DNA of 64,000 nucleotides from Bernardetia sp. MNP-M8 (GTDB lineage Bacteria > Bacteroidota > Bacteroidia > Cytophagales > Bernardetiaceae), in the NCBI RefSeq assembly GCF_037126285.1, contig NZ_CP147012.1, positions 2,626,001-2,690,000 of the forward strand, read 5' to 3'. Each line of letters opens with the position of its first letter. The first letter of the stretch is position 1. Below, piece after piece: positions 8,565-19,700 of this stretch. The notes beneath the pieces were generated by a model that saw only the letters and a list, made by a program, of their open reading frames with translations, had not been told where the DNA came from and did not search any database. Both the position numbers and the translations under genes were made by a program.

Positions 8565-11500
8565 ATGAAATGGTTTAATAGTTTTAAATTATCTACTAAA
8601 ATAACAATTAGCTTTCTTATTATTACTGTCGTAGTAGGAGTGATGTCCGTTTATACTTTGATATCTATTGAAGACTTGCGTGAACGTTCAAAAGAAGTTT
8701 CCGAAGTTCACTTTGAAGGTCTTCGTTTGCTTACTCATATTGCAGAAGCCTATCCAATGATGCTTGTCAAGACTCGTGATGTGATTTTGTCTGAAACTCT
8801 TACACAGCGTAAACAGTATGCACAACAGATTACTAAAGACGAACGAGATATTGATGAGTGGACAAGACAGCTTGCCTCAAAGTTACCTTCTGAAAAAGAA
8901 CAAGAATTGTATGAAAAATATACAACTTCGTTACAAGAATTTCACTCATTACGAGTTACTGCCTTAGGATTAGCTATTGATGAACAAGATTTGCAACAAG
9001 CGAATCAACTTATTTATGGTGAGCTGAATAAAAAGGCTGAGGAACTAAAAACGACACTTGATAATCTAATTGAAACAAAAGAAAAGATTGCAGCACAAGT
9101 ACAAGAAGATAATGATAAATTAGTACAGCAAGCATATAAAACTCTAGGTGGTTTTGGTGGTTTGGTATTTCTAATTACTATTTTTATTCCTTTTTGGATA
9201 AAAGGACAAATAAGTCGTCCTATCGAAATCATGGAAGAAAAAGCTGAGCAAGTAGCTTTAGGAAATTTAGAAAACGTAGAATTCAAACTTAGAGGGCGAA
9301 ATGATGAAATAGGAAAGTTAGGACAAAGCTTTAATGAAATTGTGAAAAGTCTGGGGCAGATTGTAACAAAAGCAAATGCTATTTCACAAGGAAATTATGA
9401 TGTCCAACTTAATGTACGAGGAGAAAAAGATGATTTGAGTATTGCACTTAATGAAATGACACATTCTTTGCGTAATCAAGATTATTTAAAAGAGGGAGCA
9501 AACAAATTAAATGCACTGCTTTCTGGTCATTTTACGTCAAAAGAAGTAGGGCAAAAAAGTATTAGTTTCTTAGGTGAGTTTTTACAAGTTGGTTGTGCAG
9601 TTCTTTATATTTATGATGAAGAAGACAGAAAATTAAAACTGTATAGTTCGTATGCCTTTACTGATAGAGATAGACTTTCTAGTGAGTATTATTTAGGAGA
9701 AGGTGTTGTAGGACAAGTAGCTTACGAGAAAAAACCTATTATGCTCAGAAACATTCCTGACAATACTCAAAATATTACTACAGGGACAATAAGTAAAAGT
9801 CCGTCTTCTACTTATACGTTTCCACTTTTGTATGAAAATGAGCTTTGTGGCGTAATCGAATTGGCTAGTTTTGAGCCTTTTACAGAACTTAAAAAACAAC
9901 TTATTACAAGTTCTGCCGAACTTATTTCTTCACATTTATATTCTGCTTTGCAAAGCGAACGAATCAAAAATCTTTTTGAAGTAGCACAAAGTGCAAAACG
10001 AGAAGCACAGTCAAAAGCCAAAGAAATAGAAAAAGCAAATGCACTTTTGAAAGAAGAGCAAATGCACGTTCAACAACAATCAGAAGAATTGCAACAGCAA
10101 AACGAAGAAATGCAACAACAAGCTGAAGAGCTTCAACAAACTAATGAAGAACTTCAACAGCAACAAGAACAACTTGAGAGACATCGTACAGAATTACAGA
10201 TTCGTAATGAACAATTAACTGTTATTCAGGCAGATTTAGAAGAGCAGGCTGATGAACTTGGCAGAGCAAGTAAATACAAATCAGAGTTTTTGGCAAATAT
10301 GTCACACGAACTCAGAACGCCTCTTAATTCTATTATTTTGCTTTCAGATATGCTTCGTCGAAATTCTTCTAAGAATTTATCCGAAAAAGAAGTGCAGAAA
10401 TGTAGTATTGTTTATCAATCAGGAAATGATTTATTAAATCTAATTAATGATATTCTTGATATTTCGAAGATAGAAGCTGGAAAAATGAGCGTCAATATTT
10501 ATCATTTCCACACAGGCGAACTACTTTCTCATCTTAAACCTTTGTTTGATGAACTTGCAAGACAAAAGAAACTAGATTTTATTGTGGATGACCAATTAGG
10601 AATTGAGTTATTTAATGATAGAGACAAAATTAGTCAGGTTCTCAAAAACTTTTTATCCAATGCCTTTAAGTTTACCAAAAAAGGTAGCGTAACAATTCGT
10701 ATTACGAAAAGTAATCACGATAAACTACCTGTCAAAATTTCTGTTATTGATTCTGGAATTGGTATTCCTCACAACAAACAAAAGGTTATCTTTGAAGCCT
10801 TCCAACAAGTTGATGGTTCGGTATCAAGAGAGTTTGGAGGAACTGGTTTAGGTCTTTCTATTGCTCGTGAGCTTACAAACATGTTGGGTGGAGAAGTTCA
10901 TTTGAGTTCAGAACACGGAAAAGGAAGCGAGTTTTATATGTTACTTCCAATCGAAAATCATATCGAAGAAGAAGATGCTAAAAAACGTAAATTAGATGTC
11001 GTTTATGATAAAAAAAGAAAGCCACAACTTCGTTCTAATGCTGATGATGTAGCACAAGTAAAAGAGCAGGCTGCTGAAAGAAAATATAAACGAGTAGCAC
11101 AACTTGCCGTCGAAGATGACAGAGAAAATGCCAATCAAGGTGATGATATCATTCTGATTGTAGAAGATAATGTTGATTATGCAAATAGTTTGGTAGAAAT
11201 TAGTCGTGGATTAGGTTTTAAGAGTGTTATTGCTGTTTCTGGAAAAGAATTTTGGCAAGATGTCGAATATTTTAATCCTTTAGGAGTTCTTTTGGATTTA
11301 GGATTGCCAGATATTACAGGAGCAGAGCTTTTAGAACAAATCAAAACCAAACCAAAATATCGTCATATTCCAATTACAATTGTTTCGGCTAGAGATAGAA
11401 ATATCGAATTACTTGAAAAAGGAGCAGTTGGCTATCTTCAAAAACCAATTGAAGCAAAAGCTGTTCGTGATGAAGTGTTACGCTTGACTGGAATTTCGCA

Positions 11501-12494
11501 TAAGTCTACAAAGCAAATGCTTATTGTAGAAGATGATGAGTTTCAACAAAATTATTTGTTAGAGCTATTTGATAAAGAAGGAGTTGTTTGTAAAGGAGTT
11601 GCAACAGAAGCAGCAGCTAAGCAAGAACTAGAAACAGGTAATTATGATATCGTAATTGCTGATTTGAAGCTAGAACAAGGAACAGGAATGGGACTTTGTA
11701 GATTTATAAAAGAACACAGTCTAAATATTCCAGTTATTATTTATACTGGAAAAGATTTGACAGCTTCTGAAAAAGAAGAAATGCGTTTGTACTCAGTAAG
11801 TGTAATTATCAAACATCCACAAGCCTATACTCAACTTTTAGAGAAAGCAAAAATGTTTTTGCATCAAGTACACGAGAAAAATCCTACAAAAGGTTCAACC
11901 AAAAAAGAAAAAGAAGAAACAACAACTAATTTAGAAACTAATGCAGAAAGTAATACAGAGAATTCAGAATCTGAAAATGTGACTACTTTTGCAGAAAGAG
12001 ATAACAGTAATGATCACTTTAATAAAGAAACATCAGAAGATTTTGATTCTATTGTCAATAAAAGTTTAGAGTCTTACTTAGCTGATGAAGCTGATGAAGC
12101 TAATAGTGATGATTTACGAGGCAAACGTATTCTGATTGTTGATGATGACATTCGTAATGTGTTTGTAATGACTTCAGCCTTAGAAAATCATGATGCTGAT
12201 ATTATAGAAGCATTTAATGGAAAAGAAGCATTAGAAGTATTAGAAGAGGAATCTGTAGATTTGATTTTGATGGATATCATGATGCCAATCATGAATGGTT
12301 TTGAAACTATTGAAAATATCCGAAAACAAGAAAAATGGAAGGATTTGCCTATTATTGCCGTAACAGCAAAAGCACTTGAAGAAGATCGAAAAAAATGTCT
12401 TGAAGTAGGCGCAAATGATTATATGACAAAGCCAGTTGACTATACTATCTTGATGAAAAAAATCAAACAACATCTTAATAAGCAGAAAGCATAA
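8565..12494 (+). CDS. Hybrid sensor histidine kinase with three receiver domains
   Basis: The 1309-residue protein has an N-terminal helix (about 10-30), a periplasmic four-helix-bundle sensor (about 31-185) and a second helix (about 193-212). HAMP (about 213-300, with a second HAMP-like segment), GAF (about 325-465) and a Gln/Glu-rich coiled coil (about 480-565) follow. HisKA carries H581 in SHELRTPLN, and the ATPase domain has N-box NFLSNAFKF and GTGLGLS. Three receiver domains follow, with likely phospho-acceptors D911, D1033 and D1237. An acidic, low-complexity linker (about 1105-1180) precedes the last receiver. There is no Hpt or DNA-binding output domain, so the phosphate must pass elsewhere. 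The architecture resembles large Bacteroidota hybrid kinases of stress or motility control. Confidence 0.93.
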   Translation: MKWFNSFKLSTKITISFLIITVVVGVMSVYTLISIEDLRERSKEVSEVHFEGLRLLTHIAEAYPMMLVKTRDVILSETLTQRKQYAQQITKDERDIDEWTRQLASKLPSEKEQELYEKYTTSLQEFHSLRVTALGLAIDEQDLQQANQLIYGELNKKAEELKTTLDNLIETKEKIAAQVQEDNDKLVQQAYKTLGGFGGLVFLITIFIPFWIKGQISRPIEIMEEKAEQVALGNLENVEFKLRGRNDEIGKLGQSFNEIVKSLGQIVTKANAISQGNYDVQLNVRGEKDDLSIALNEMTHSLRNQDYLKEGANKLNALLSGHFTSKEVGQKSISFLGEFLQVGCAVLYIYDEEDRKLKLYSSYAFTDRDRLSSEYYLGEGVVGQVAYEKKPIMLRNIPDNTQNITTGTISKSPSSTYTFPLLYENELCGVIELASFEPFTELKKQLITSSAELISSHLYSALQSERIKNLFEVAQSAKREAQSKAKEIEKANALLKEEQMHVQQQSEELQQQNEEMQQQAEELQQTNEELQQQQEQLERHRTELQIRNEQLTVIQADLEEQADELGRASKYKSEFLANMSHELRTPLNSIILLSDMLRRNSSKNLSEKEVQKCSIVYQSGNDLLNLINDILDISKIEAGKMSVNIYHFHTGELLSHLKPLFDELARQKKLDFIVDDQLGIELFNDRDKISQVLKNFLSNAFKFTKKGSVTIRITKSNHDKLPVKISVIDSGIGIPHNKQKVIFEAFQQVDGSVSREFGGTGLGLSIARELTNMLGGEVHLSSEHGKGSEFYMLLPIENHIEEEDAKKRKLDVVYDKKRKPQLRSNADDVAQVKEQAAERKYKRVAQLAVEDDRENANQGDDIILIVEDNVDYANSLVEISRGLGFKSVIAVSGKEFWQDVEYFNPLGVLLDLGLPDITGAELLEQIKTKPKYRHIPITIVSARDRNIELLEKGAVGYLQKPIEAKAVRDEVLRLTGISHKSTKQMLIVEDDEFQQNYLLELFDKEGVVCKGVATEAAAKQELETGNYDIVIADLKLEQGTGMGLCRFIKEHSLNIPVIIYTGKDLTASEKEEMRLYSVSVIIKHPQAYTQLLEKAKMFLHQVHEKNPTKGSTKKEKEETTTNLETNAESNTENSESENVTTFAERDNSNDHFNKETSEDFDSIVNKSLESYLADEADEANSDDLRGKRILIVDDDIRNVFVMTSALENHDADIIEAFNGKEALEVLEEESVDLILMDIMMPIMNGFETIENIRKQEKWKDLPIIAVTAKALEEDRKKCLEVGANDYMTKPVDYTILMKKIKQHLNKQKA

Positions 12495-12515
12495 TACTTT
12501 TTGCTAAGTTTGCAT

Positions 12516-12551
12516 AATGCAGAGATTGAATAAAATTTCTGCATTTTTTAT
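12516..12551 (+). terminator. Terminator after hybrid kinase
   Basis: AATGCAGAGATT (12516-12527) pairs with AATTTCTGCATT (12534-12545), with one G-U pair and a 6-base loop, followed by a T-run. It begins 22 bases after the stop codon. Confidence 0.7.
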
Positions 12552-12680
12552 TTATTCGTATAAGTGGATAAAAAATTGATTGAAATAGAATAAATTTACA
12601 CAAATTGCACCTGAAATTAATGGCTGTTTTGTCAATAGTTTATTAATTTTTTTATATTCACATGGCTTAATAAATTTTTA

Positions 12681-12708
12681 TTGTGAGTATAGTTTCAATA
12701 TATCTTTG
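12681..12708 (+). promoter_or_regulatory. Bacteroidota-type promoter of the 7TM-DISM kinase
   Basis: TTG (12681-12683) and TATCTTTG (12701-12708) are separated by 17 bases and match the Bacteroidota minus-33 and minus-7 elements. The coding start lies 37 bases downstream, giving a leader of about 30 bases. Confidence 0.6.
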
Positions 12709-12744
12709 TCAGGAAGCCAAAAGATTCATATTTATAGATAAAAA

Positions 12745-15129
12745 ATGTATAAAATTATTCTGTTGTTGTATTTATCTTTACTTATTACGTCTTCCTTTGG
12801 GCAAGATAATGTAATAACTATAAATCATTCGACAGATTTATTGAAAATAGGAAAACAAATTTATGTTTTAGAAGACACAAAAGGTAAATTGTCATTCGAA
12901 GAAATTCAAAAGTTAGAACAACAAGGAAAGTTTGAACTTCATCAAAAAGATATTTTTATAGAAACTTCGTCAGAAAGTGTTTTTTGGTTCAAATTTCAAA
13001 CTCAAAACAAATCATCTACTGATATTTGGCTCAATATAAATACTACCTATTTGTGGGAAATTGATTTTTATAGTCCAGATTCAGCAGGAAATTATAACAA
13101 ACCTTTTCAAACAGGAATTTTAAGAGTAGAACAAGAAAAAAAATATCCCTCCAATACCTTTTGGCTGCCTCTTCAAAAAGAAGAAAATACTTCTGTTCAA
13201 ACTTATTATTTAAAAGTAAAAAGCGCACGTTCTTTAGAAGTACCTCTACTAGTAGGTAGTCTTCAAGCCCTAGAACAAGAAAAAGATAAAGGGGATTTCA
13301 TAACAGCAGGTTTTGTAGGTGTACTTCTAATTATGTTTTTATACAATAGCTTTTTATATTTTGCTACTCGTAAAAAACTCTATTTATTATATGTATTTTA
13401 TCTTTTTGGAATTGGGTTTTCTGTGACATTTGCTAATAATTATACTTATTGGTCAGAGTTTTTTGGAAAAGGAGAGTTCTACATTTGGATTCATACCCAT
13501 ATTGCAGTTTGGGTTACACCTGTTCAAATAACAGTCAGTCTTATTACTATTTTTTACCTTGAGTTAAAGAAAAATAATAAAATGCTCTACTATCTATTGA
13601 TAGTTCTCATTTCTATAATATCTCTGATAGGGTTCTCTAACTTATTTATTCCATTACAAAAAATTCAGCCTATACATCAGTCTTTTCTTGTTATTAATGC
13701 AATAGTCAATCTTACTATTGCTTATTGGATAACATTTCAAGGAAAGAAAAATGGACTTTTTTATGCTCTTGGTTGGACTTTTTTATTTGTATCTATATTA
13801 ATTTTCTTAATTACCATAAATGGAGTTATTCCTTATTTTACTTATACTCGTAATGCCGTTTATTTTGGAGTCGTTTTAGAAATTTGGCTTTTTTCACTTG
13901 CTTTAAGTGATCATATTCGTAGCCTAAGAAAAGAAAATAAAAGAGTCGTTCAGAATTTATTATTAAAGGCTGAAAAAGAAATTGAGATGAGAAATCAAAT
14001 TATTGATAATCAGAAACACCTAGAAGAAGCCACAACAAATGCTACTAAGCTCAAAACTGCTAATCAAGAACGAATGATTTTGAGAGCAATTATTGATAAT
14101 CTACCTATTTTTGTAGCAATGATAGATACAAAAGGACACTATATAATTGCCAATAAGATGTATGAAGATAGTTTCTTTTTACCTATTTCAACAATAGAAG
14201 GAATGCATCACACCAAAGTATTGCCAAAAAATATATCAGATATTCATATACCTTATTTAGAACAAGTAATGCAAGGAAAAGTAGTAGAGTTTGCTGACCC
14301 ACTTCGGCTTCCTAACGGGCAAATGTTGCATTCGTATGGAAAATACTTTCCTGTTCTTGATGAAGACAAAAAATTGAAGTATGTAACTGTTTTTGTAACT
14401 GATGTAAGTGATTTGAAAAATAAAGAGCTAGAACTACAGAGCTTGAATGATACAAAAGATAAACTCTTTTCTATTATCTCTCACGATTTACGTAGCCCAT
14501 TTGCACAGTTAAAAGGAGTTTTAGATTTATTTGAAAAAGGAGGCATTTCAGAAGCTGAATTAAAATACTTCCTTCCTGAAATTATCAAAAATGTAAATTA
14601 TACTTCTGATTTACTGAATAATTTGGTCTACTGGGCAAAAAGCCAAATGACTGGTTTACATGCTGACCCAGAAGATTTTGATATTTATAAGTTAGTTGCC
14701 AACAAAGAAAATTTATTCAATAAAGAAATAAAAGGGAAAGATTTGAGTTTTACAAACCAAGTCGAACAAAGTACATTTGTCTATGCTGATAAGAATATGA
14801 TAGATTTAGTTATCAGAAATTTAGTAGCTAATGCAATTAAGTTTTGTAGAAAAACAGATACCATCTTAGTCAAGTCTGAAGAAACAGCAAATGATTTTTT
14901 AATTATGCGAATAGTAGATACAGGAATAGGAATTTCTCCAAAAAATAAAAAGAAAATTTTTAACGAAGAAAATTTCACAACCTTAGGAACACATAAAGAA
15001 AAAGGAACAGGAATCGGACTCAAACTCTGTAAAGAATTTATTGAAGGAAATGGAGGCAAAATATGGATTGATAGTGAGGAAGGAAAAGGGACAATCTTCT
15101 CATTTTCACTGCCTACCAAATCAAAATAA
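12745..15129 (+). CDS. 7TM-DISM sensor histidine kinase with PAS domain
   Basis: The 794-residue protein has a signal peptide (1-19), a periplasmic 7TMR-DISM extracellular domain (about 25-175, with the VFWFKFQTQN segment) and seven transmembrane helices (about 185-390). A short coiled coil (about 395-450), a PAS domain (about 450-565), HisKA with H580 in ISHDLRSPF and an ATPase domain with VIRNLVANAIKF and GTGIGLKLC follow. The domain order is canonical for DISM kinases, which often sense carbohydrate-like ligands, but the ligand here is unknown. No cognate response regulator is adjacent. It follows the hybrid kinase but has its own promoter and is separated by a terminator. Confidence 0.92.
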   Translation: MYKIILLLYLSLLITSSFGQDNVITINHSTDLLKIGKQIYVLEDTKGKLSFEEIQKLEQQGKFELHQKDIFIETSSESVFWFKFQTQNKSSTDIWLNINTTYLWEIDFYSPDSAGNYNKPFQTGILRVEQEKKYPSNTFWLPLQKEENTSVQTYYLKVKSARSLEVPLLVGSLQALEQEKDKGDFITAGFVGVLLIMFLYNSFLYFATRKKLYLLYVFYLFGIGFSVTFANNYTYWSEFFGKGEFYIWIHTHIAVWVTPVQITVSLITIFYLELKKNNKMLYYLLIVLISIISLIGFSNLFIPLQKIQPIHQSFLVINAIVNLTIAYWITFQGKKNGLFYALGWTFLFVSILIFLITINGVIPYFTYTRNAVYFGVVLEIWLFSLALSDHIRSLRKENKRVVQNLLLKAEKEIEMRNQIIDNQKHLEEATTNATKLKTANQERMILRAIIDNLPIFVAMIDTKGHYIIANKMYEDSFFLPISTIEGMHHTKVLPKNISDIHIPYLEQVMQGKVVEFADPLRLPNGQMLHSYGKYFPVLDEDKKLKYVTVFVTDVSDLKNKELELQSLNDTKDKLFSIISHDLRSPFAQLKGVLDLFEKGGISEAELKYFLPEIIKNVNYTSDLLNNLVYWAKSQMTGLHADPEDFDIYKLVANKENLFNKEIKGKDLSFTNQVEQSTFVYADKNMIDLVIRNLVANAIKFCRKTDTILVKSEETANDFLIMRIVDTGIGISPKNKKKIFNEENFTTLGTHKEKGTGIGLKLCKEFIEGNGGKIWIDSEEGKGTIFSFSLPTKSK

Positions 15130-15340
15130 AAAAGAATGAAAAAGTAGAATAAAAATTATTAAACTTTATAGCCTTACACTTGTTTTTATTCTGTGATTTA
15201 TGTAGATTGAAACTAAAATGTAACACGAATTTAATATTAAATTCAATACTCATTAAAGTATTTTTTAAAATCAGTCTACAGCAAAGAATTTATTACGAAA
15301 AGTATAATATTTCATTTTTTTTACCTTAACCTCAATTTTT

Positions 15341-15640
15341 ATGAAGTTAGAAATGTATTATGTCGATAATGATAGAAGCGACACACTAAGCGATTTTATA
15401 CAAACGAAAGTCAATAAATTAGAGACTTTCTATGACGGAATCATCAACGGAGAAGTTTATATTCGTACCGAAAAAGGAGACCCTAAAAAAGAAAAAGTAG
15501 TCGAAATTCGCTTAAATGTACCAGGTACAAGTCTTTTTGCAAAAGAATCGGGAGAAACTTTTGAATCTGCTGCTGATGAAACAGTAGAAGCTCTGCGTCG
15601 TCAGATTAAAAAATTTAAAGAAAAAATGAGTACACACTAA
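15341..15640 (+). CDS. hpf: Ribosome hibernation promoting factor (HPF/RaiA family)
   Basis: The 99-residue protein is of the short HPF/YfiA type. The N-terminal MKLEMYYVDNDRSDTLSDFI, the middle EKVVEIRLNVPGTSLFAKESGETFESAADE and the basic C-terminal helix ALRRQIKKFKEK follow the beta-alpha-beta-beta-beta-alpha fold of the family. It binds the 30S decoding region in slow growth and inactivates ribosomes. It lacks the C-terminal dimerisation domain of long HPF. It is monocistronic, with a strong terminator just downstream. Confidence 0.9.
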   Translation: MKLEMYYVDNDRSDTLSDFIQTKVNKLETFYDGIINGEVYIRTEKGDPKKEKVVEIRLNVPGTSLFAKESGETFESAADETVEALRRQIKKFKEKMSTH

Positions 15641-15675
15641 GGCATTTTTTTGCTTTATGTATGACTTTAACTTTT

Positions 15676-15720
15676 AAAAACCTTTCAGAATAAACTTTTT
15701 AATTATTCTGAAAGGTTTTT
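15676..15720 (+). terminator. Strong intrinsic terminator after hpf
   Basis: A perfect 18-bp stem (15676-15693 with 15703-15720) encloses a 9-base loop. The core word is CCTTTCAGAATAA, and a T-run follows. It starts 35 bases after the hpf stop and is symmetrical enough to work in both directions. Confidence 0.85.
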
Positions 15721-15768
15721 TTATCTTTACAATATTAAAAGCTAAGTTTCTTATAATTTTATTCTACT

Positions 15769-16611
15769 ATGAAAAATATAATAAATAACTCCATCAGGTA
15801 TTCTATTCTTGGTATTTGTCTTGTTTTTGGTTTTTTATTTATAAGTTGTTCAGATTCTGAAAATGAAAGAGCAATTAGATGGAAGTTTCAAAATTTTGAT
15901 AAGCTAACTTATAATTTTACTCAAAAAACAGAAGTTAGTCCACTGGGAGGAATTTTTTCAGCTTTTGGGATTACAAACACAGCAAAAGGAAAACTGACAA
16001 TTGTACCTACCCAAGACGCAAAAGCAAACCTCGCCTTAGAGGATATGTATATGGGAGAAATGGGTAATATGATTTTACAAAACATGAAAATAGAAAATGA
16101 GGAGCTTAACAATTTGTCTATCAAAGGATTGAAATCTGATGGAACAATAGAAGGAGAAATAAGTGAGGCTATGAAGTTATTTTCCACAGGAATATTACCA
16201 ATTCCGACAAAGGATTTGAAAGTAGGAGAATCTGTCAAAATAGAAACAAATATGTCTATTCCATTAGCAGATGAAAAAGTAACCATGACAGGTTTTCAAA
16301 CACTCACACTCAAGTCTATTAAAGGTAATCTCTACACATTAAAAAATGATATTCTGATTGATAAATACCAAAATCCAAAACTAGAAAGTAAAATAAAAGA
16401 AGAAGACAAACCAGAAATAAAAGGAGAAGGAGAGTATATTTTTGATATAGAAAAAGGATATTTCACAGAGGGAGAAGTTGTACTAAAAATTCAGATGAAA
16501 TTAGATAAATTACAAAATCAAGAAAATAGTGGTATGCAGTTCAACCTTGGTAATATGAGAATAAATTTTATCTCTACCATAAATCTTGATTTGATGAAGG
16601 AAAACAAATAA
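15769..16611 (+). CDS. Predicted lipoprotein (DUF6263-like)
   Basis: The 280-residue protein carries a lipoprotein signal with a cysteine after FLFISC (Cys about 27), so it is probably lipid-anchored. The mature part is beta-rich, with repeated KxxLTI, GLKSDGTIEGEIS, LKVGESVKIET and KGEGEYIFDIEKGYFTEGE segments. These recall the Bacteroidota DUF6263 family, an assignment made from memory only. Function is unknown. It sits alone between two hairpins. Confidence 0.7.
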   Translation: MKNIINNSIRYSILGICLVFGFLFISCSDSENERAIRWKFQNFDKLTYNFTQKTEVSPLGGIFSAFGITNTAKGKLTIVPTQDAKANLALEDMYMGEMGNMILQNMKIENEELNNLSIKGLKSDGTIEGEISEAMKLFSTGILPIPTKDLKVGESVKIETNMSIPLADEKVTMTGFQTLTLKSIKGNLYTLKNDILIDKYQNPKLESKIKEEDKPEIKGEGEYIFDIEKGYFTEGEVVLKIQMKLDKLQNQENSGMQFNLGNMRINFISTINLDLMKENK

Positions 16612-16629
16612 TTTTTATGATTTAATAAA

Positions 16630-16649
16630 GGAAAAGGCAAGCCTTTTCC
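16630..16649 (+). terminator. GC-containing hairpin between lipoprotein and sbcC
   Basis: GGAAAAGG and CCTTTTCC flank a CAAG loop in a compact hairpin 18 bases after the lipoprotein stop and 66 bases before the sbcC start. No T-run follows, so it could instead be a processing or attenuator hairpin. Confidence 0.4.
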
Positions 16650-16714
16650 CTACGCTGAATTTCAATTCATTGCCTTTACTTCTAAAATCTAACTTCATAC
16701 TTCTAAATTTTTTT

Positions 16715-19700
16715 ATGTTTCCACTTTCATTATCTATCAACGGTCTTTATTCTTATAAAAAAAAGCATACTATTAAGTTTGATACACTTTCAGAAGCTGG
16801 TATTTTCGGTATTTTTGGAAAAGTAGGAAGTGGAAAATCCAGTATTTTGGAAGCGATTACTTTTGCTATTTTTGGCAGAACGGATAAGTTAAATATTAGT
16901 GGCGACAATAGATATTACAACATGATGAATTTGGACTCTGATGTTGTAGAAATTAGTTTTGAGTTTTTGGCAGGAAAAGAAAAAGAACATTTTATTTGTG
17001 AATTTATAGCCAAACGAAATTCCAAAAAATTTGATACTGTTACTAATTATAATCGAAGAGCAGCCAAAAAAACAAATGGAAATGATTGGCAAACCATTGA
17101 ATTCGAAGAAGTAGAAACAGCGATTGGTCTTTCGTATGATAATTTTAAAAGAACAGTTATTATTCCACAAGGACAGTTTGCCGAGTTTTTACAGCTCAAA
17201 CCTGCTGCTAGAATAGACATGATAAAAGATATTTTTTCGCTGCATGAATATGATTTGGCTGATAATACACGCAACTTGTTGAAAGAAACGAAAAACCAAA
17301 TTGAAGTAATTGAAAATATAATTTCGCATCAATTTGAATACTTAACAGAAGATTTTATTCAAAACAAACAAACAGAAGTAGAAAACCTTATAAAATTAAT
17401 TTCAGAACAAGAAAATCAAATTAATCAAAAAAATGAACAAAAAAGTCAGTTAGAAATCATTAAAGGAATTTTTGAAGAAAAAAATAGAAAGCAACTTCAA
17501 CTGCAAAAACTTCAATCTCAAGAAGAAACTATAAAAAAGAGAGAAGAAAATTTGAATCAATTTATTTTAGTAAAAAATGAATTTGAACAAGATTTAAAAG
17601 ACCAAAAAAGAATAATCATAAACTTAAATTCTATTCAAGAAAAGCAAAAAGAAACGCAGCAGGATTATCAAAAAACTCAAAAAAAATATGATAAAACTGT
17701 TGAGTTACAAAAAGAAATTTCTATTCAAAAAGAAGAAAACTTAAAAAAACTAGAGCAAATTGAACCTATAAATCAGCTTATCAAACTCAAAGAAGCAAAA
17801 GAAGAATATACAAAGAAAGCAGAAAGAATAGAAAATGGAACAAATCTAATTCTTCAAAAACAAGAAGAACTTCAAGCTATAAAATCTCAAATTAGTAAAG
17901 AAAAGAATGCTATTTCAGAATTTAAAAGTAAAATAATTGATACCGAAAACCTGCAAAATGCTTTTATTTGGTTTGATAAAAATGAAAATTTAGATAAAAA
18001 TCAGTCTGAAATAAATAAAGAAGTAGAAAATGCAAAATCAGAAATTGAGAAAATTGAAACTGAAAAAACGACTTTTGAAACTAATAGATTACAACTATCA
18101 GAAAAAGAAATCACTCAAAATATAGAAAAAACAAATCAAGAAATTGAAAAATTGACAATGCAAAAAGGACTTCATCAAGCCGTTCATGCATTGGAAGATG
18201 GTCAGCCCTGTCCTGTTTGTGGTTCGGAATCGCACCCAACTATTTTAGATGTGGAGAATCTTGATAGTAATTTGAAATCACTCAAAAAACAGAAAAAAGA
18301 AGACGAACAAAATCTCAAGACACTTCAAAAAGAAGAAACAGAACTAGCTCATTTTGTAGAAAAAATTACAGAAAAGAAGGAAAGTTTAGACAAACAACTT
18401 CAAAAGCAATCAAGCATAAACGTAGAATTTGAAACTCATCAGAAAGTATTTTTAGAAAATAAGAGTAAATGGAAAAATCTATCTAAAACTGAAATCTTAA
18501 AAATTCAGAAAGAACAAAAAACAATTCAAATTCAAATCAAAAAAACTGAAAATCAGCTTTCAGAATTAGAACAAAAATCAGAAAAAATAAATGCTGAGAT
18601 AGAAAAGTACAAACTAGGTTTGGAAGACATAAAACAAAAACATGCTTTACAAACTGGGCAAATAAAAGAATTAGAGCGAAATTCTGAAAAAGTAACTCAG
18701 TTGTACCTAAATTCTTCCATTTCAGAATTAGAAAAAATGATTGTAGAAATAAAGAATAATGCAGAAACATCAGAAAAAGAATTTTTGAAAAATCAAGAAC
18801 AAGAGAAACAGTTTTTCCATCAAAAAAGTGAGTTAGAAGGAACACTAAAATCTATTCTTTCTCAACTCTCAGTTTTAAATGAAGAATTAGAAGTAAATCA
18901 AAAACAGATTTTGCAAAAAATAGATATTTTTAATAGAAATTTGAAAGACAAAGTAAATCAAGTTGATATTGAAACTATTCTAAAGCAAAAAATAGATACA
19001 GATAATGAACGAAAAGAAATTACGACTTTCTTTACAAATCTAAAAAATACTTTAGAAGATTATCAAAAATTAGAGCAACAAACTGAAGGAAAAAGCTATG
19101 AAAATGATTCATTTGAGAAACTTATCAAAGAAATAAAAGACCTCACTGCAAAACAAAAACAAGATATTTCTCAGCAAACTATCCTCAGTCAAGAAATCAA
19201 AAAGGCTGAAAAAGATAAATTAGAAAAAGCAGATTTAGAGAAAAAACTATCTAAACTTTTACAAAGACAAGATAATTTGCAAACACTCACAAAACTTTTT
19301 AAAGGTGGAAGTGGTGGTTTTGTTGATTTTGCTTCAACAGAATATTTAAGAAATTTGTGTAATCTGGCAAATGTTCGTTTTAGAGAGCTGACGCATCATT
19401 CTTTAGAACTAATTCTCAATGAAAGTAATGAATTTGAAGTAAGAGATTTTTTGAGTGAAGGCAAAACAAGAGCTATCAAAACGCTTTCAGGTGGACAGCT
19501 TTTTCAGGCTTCGCTTTGTGTTGCGCTTGCACTTTCGGAGAGTATGCGAAAACAACAAGAATTCTTTTTTATCGATGAGGGTTTTGGTTCTTTGGATAAT
19601 GATTCACTTCAAATTGTCCTTAATACACTTCAAAGTCTACAAAAAGAAAATAAAGTAGTTGGTATTATTTCCCACGTAGAAAGTCTGCAACAAGAAATTA

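Noticed and set aside
9014-9286. 90-codon minus-strand frame within the hybrid kinase
   Set aside because: It is a shadow of the sensor/HAMP coding region without domain support.
15921-16286. 121-codon minus-strand frame
   Set aside because: It is antisense to the lipoprotein gene, which has a signal peptide and lipobox.
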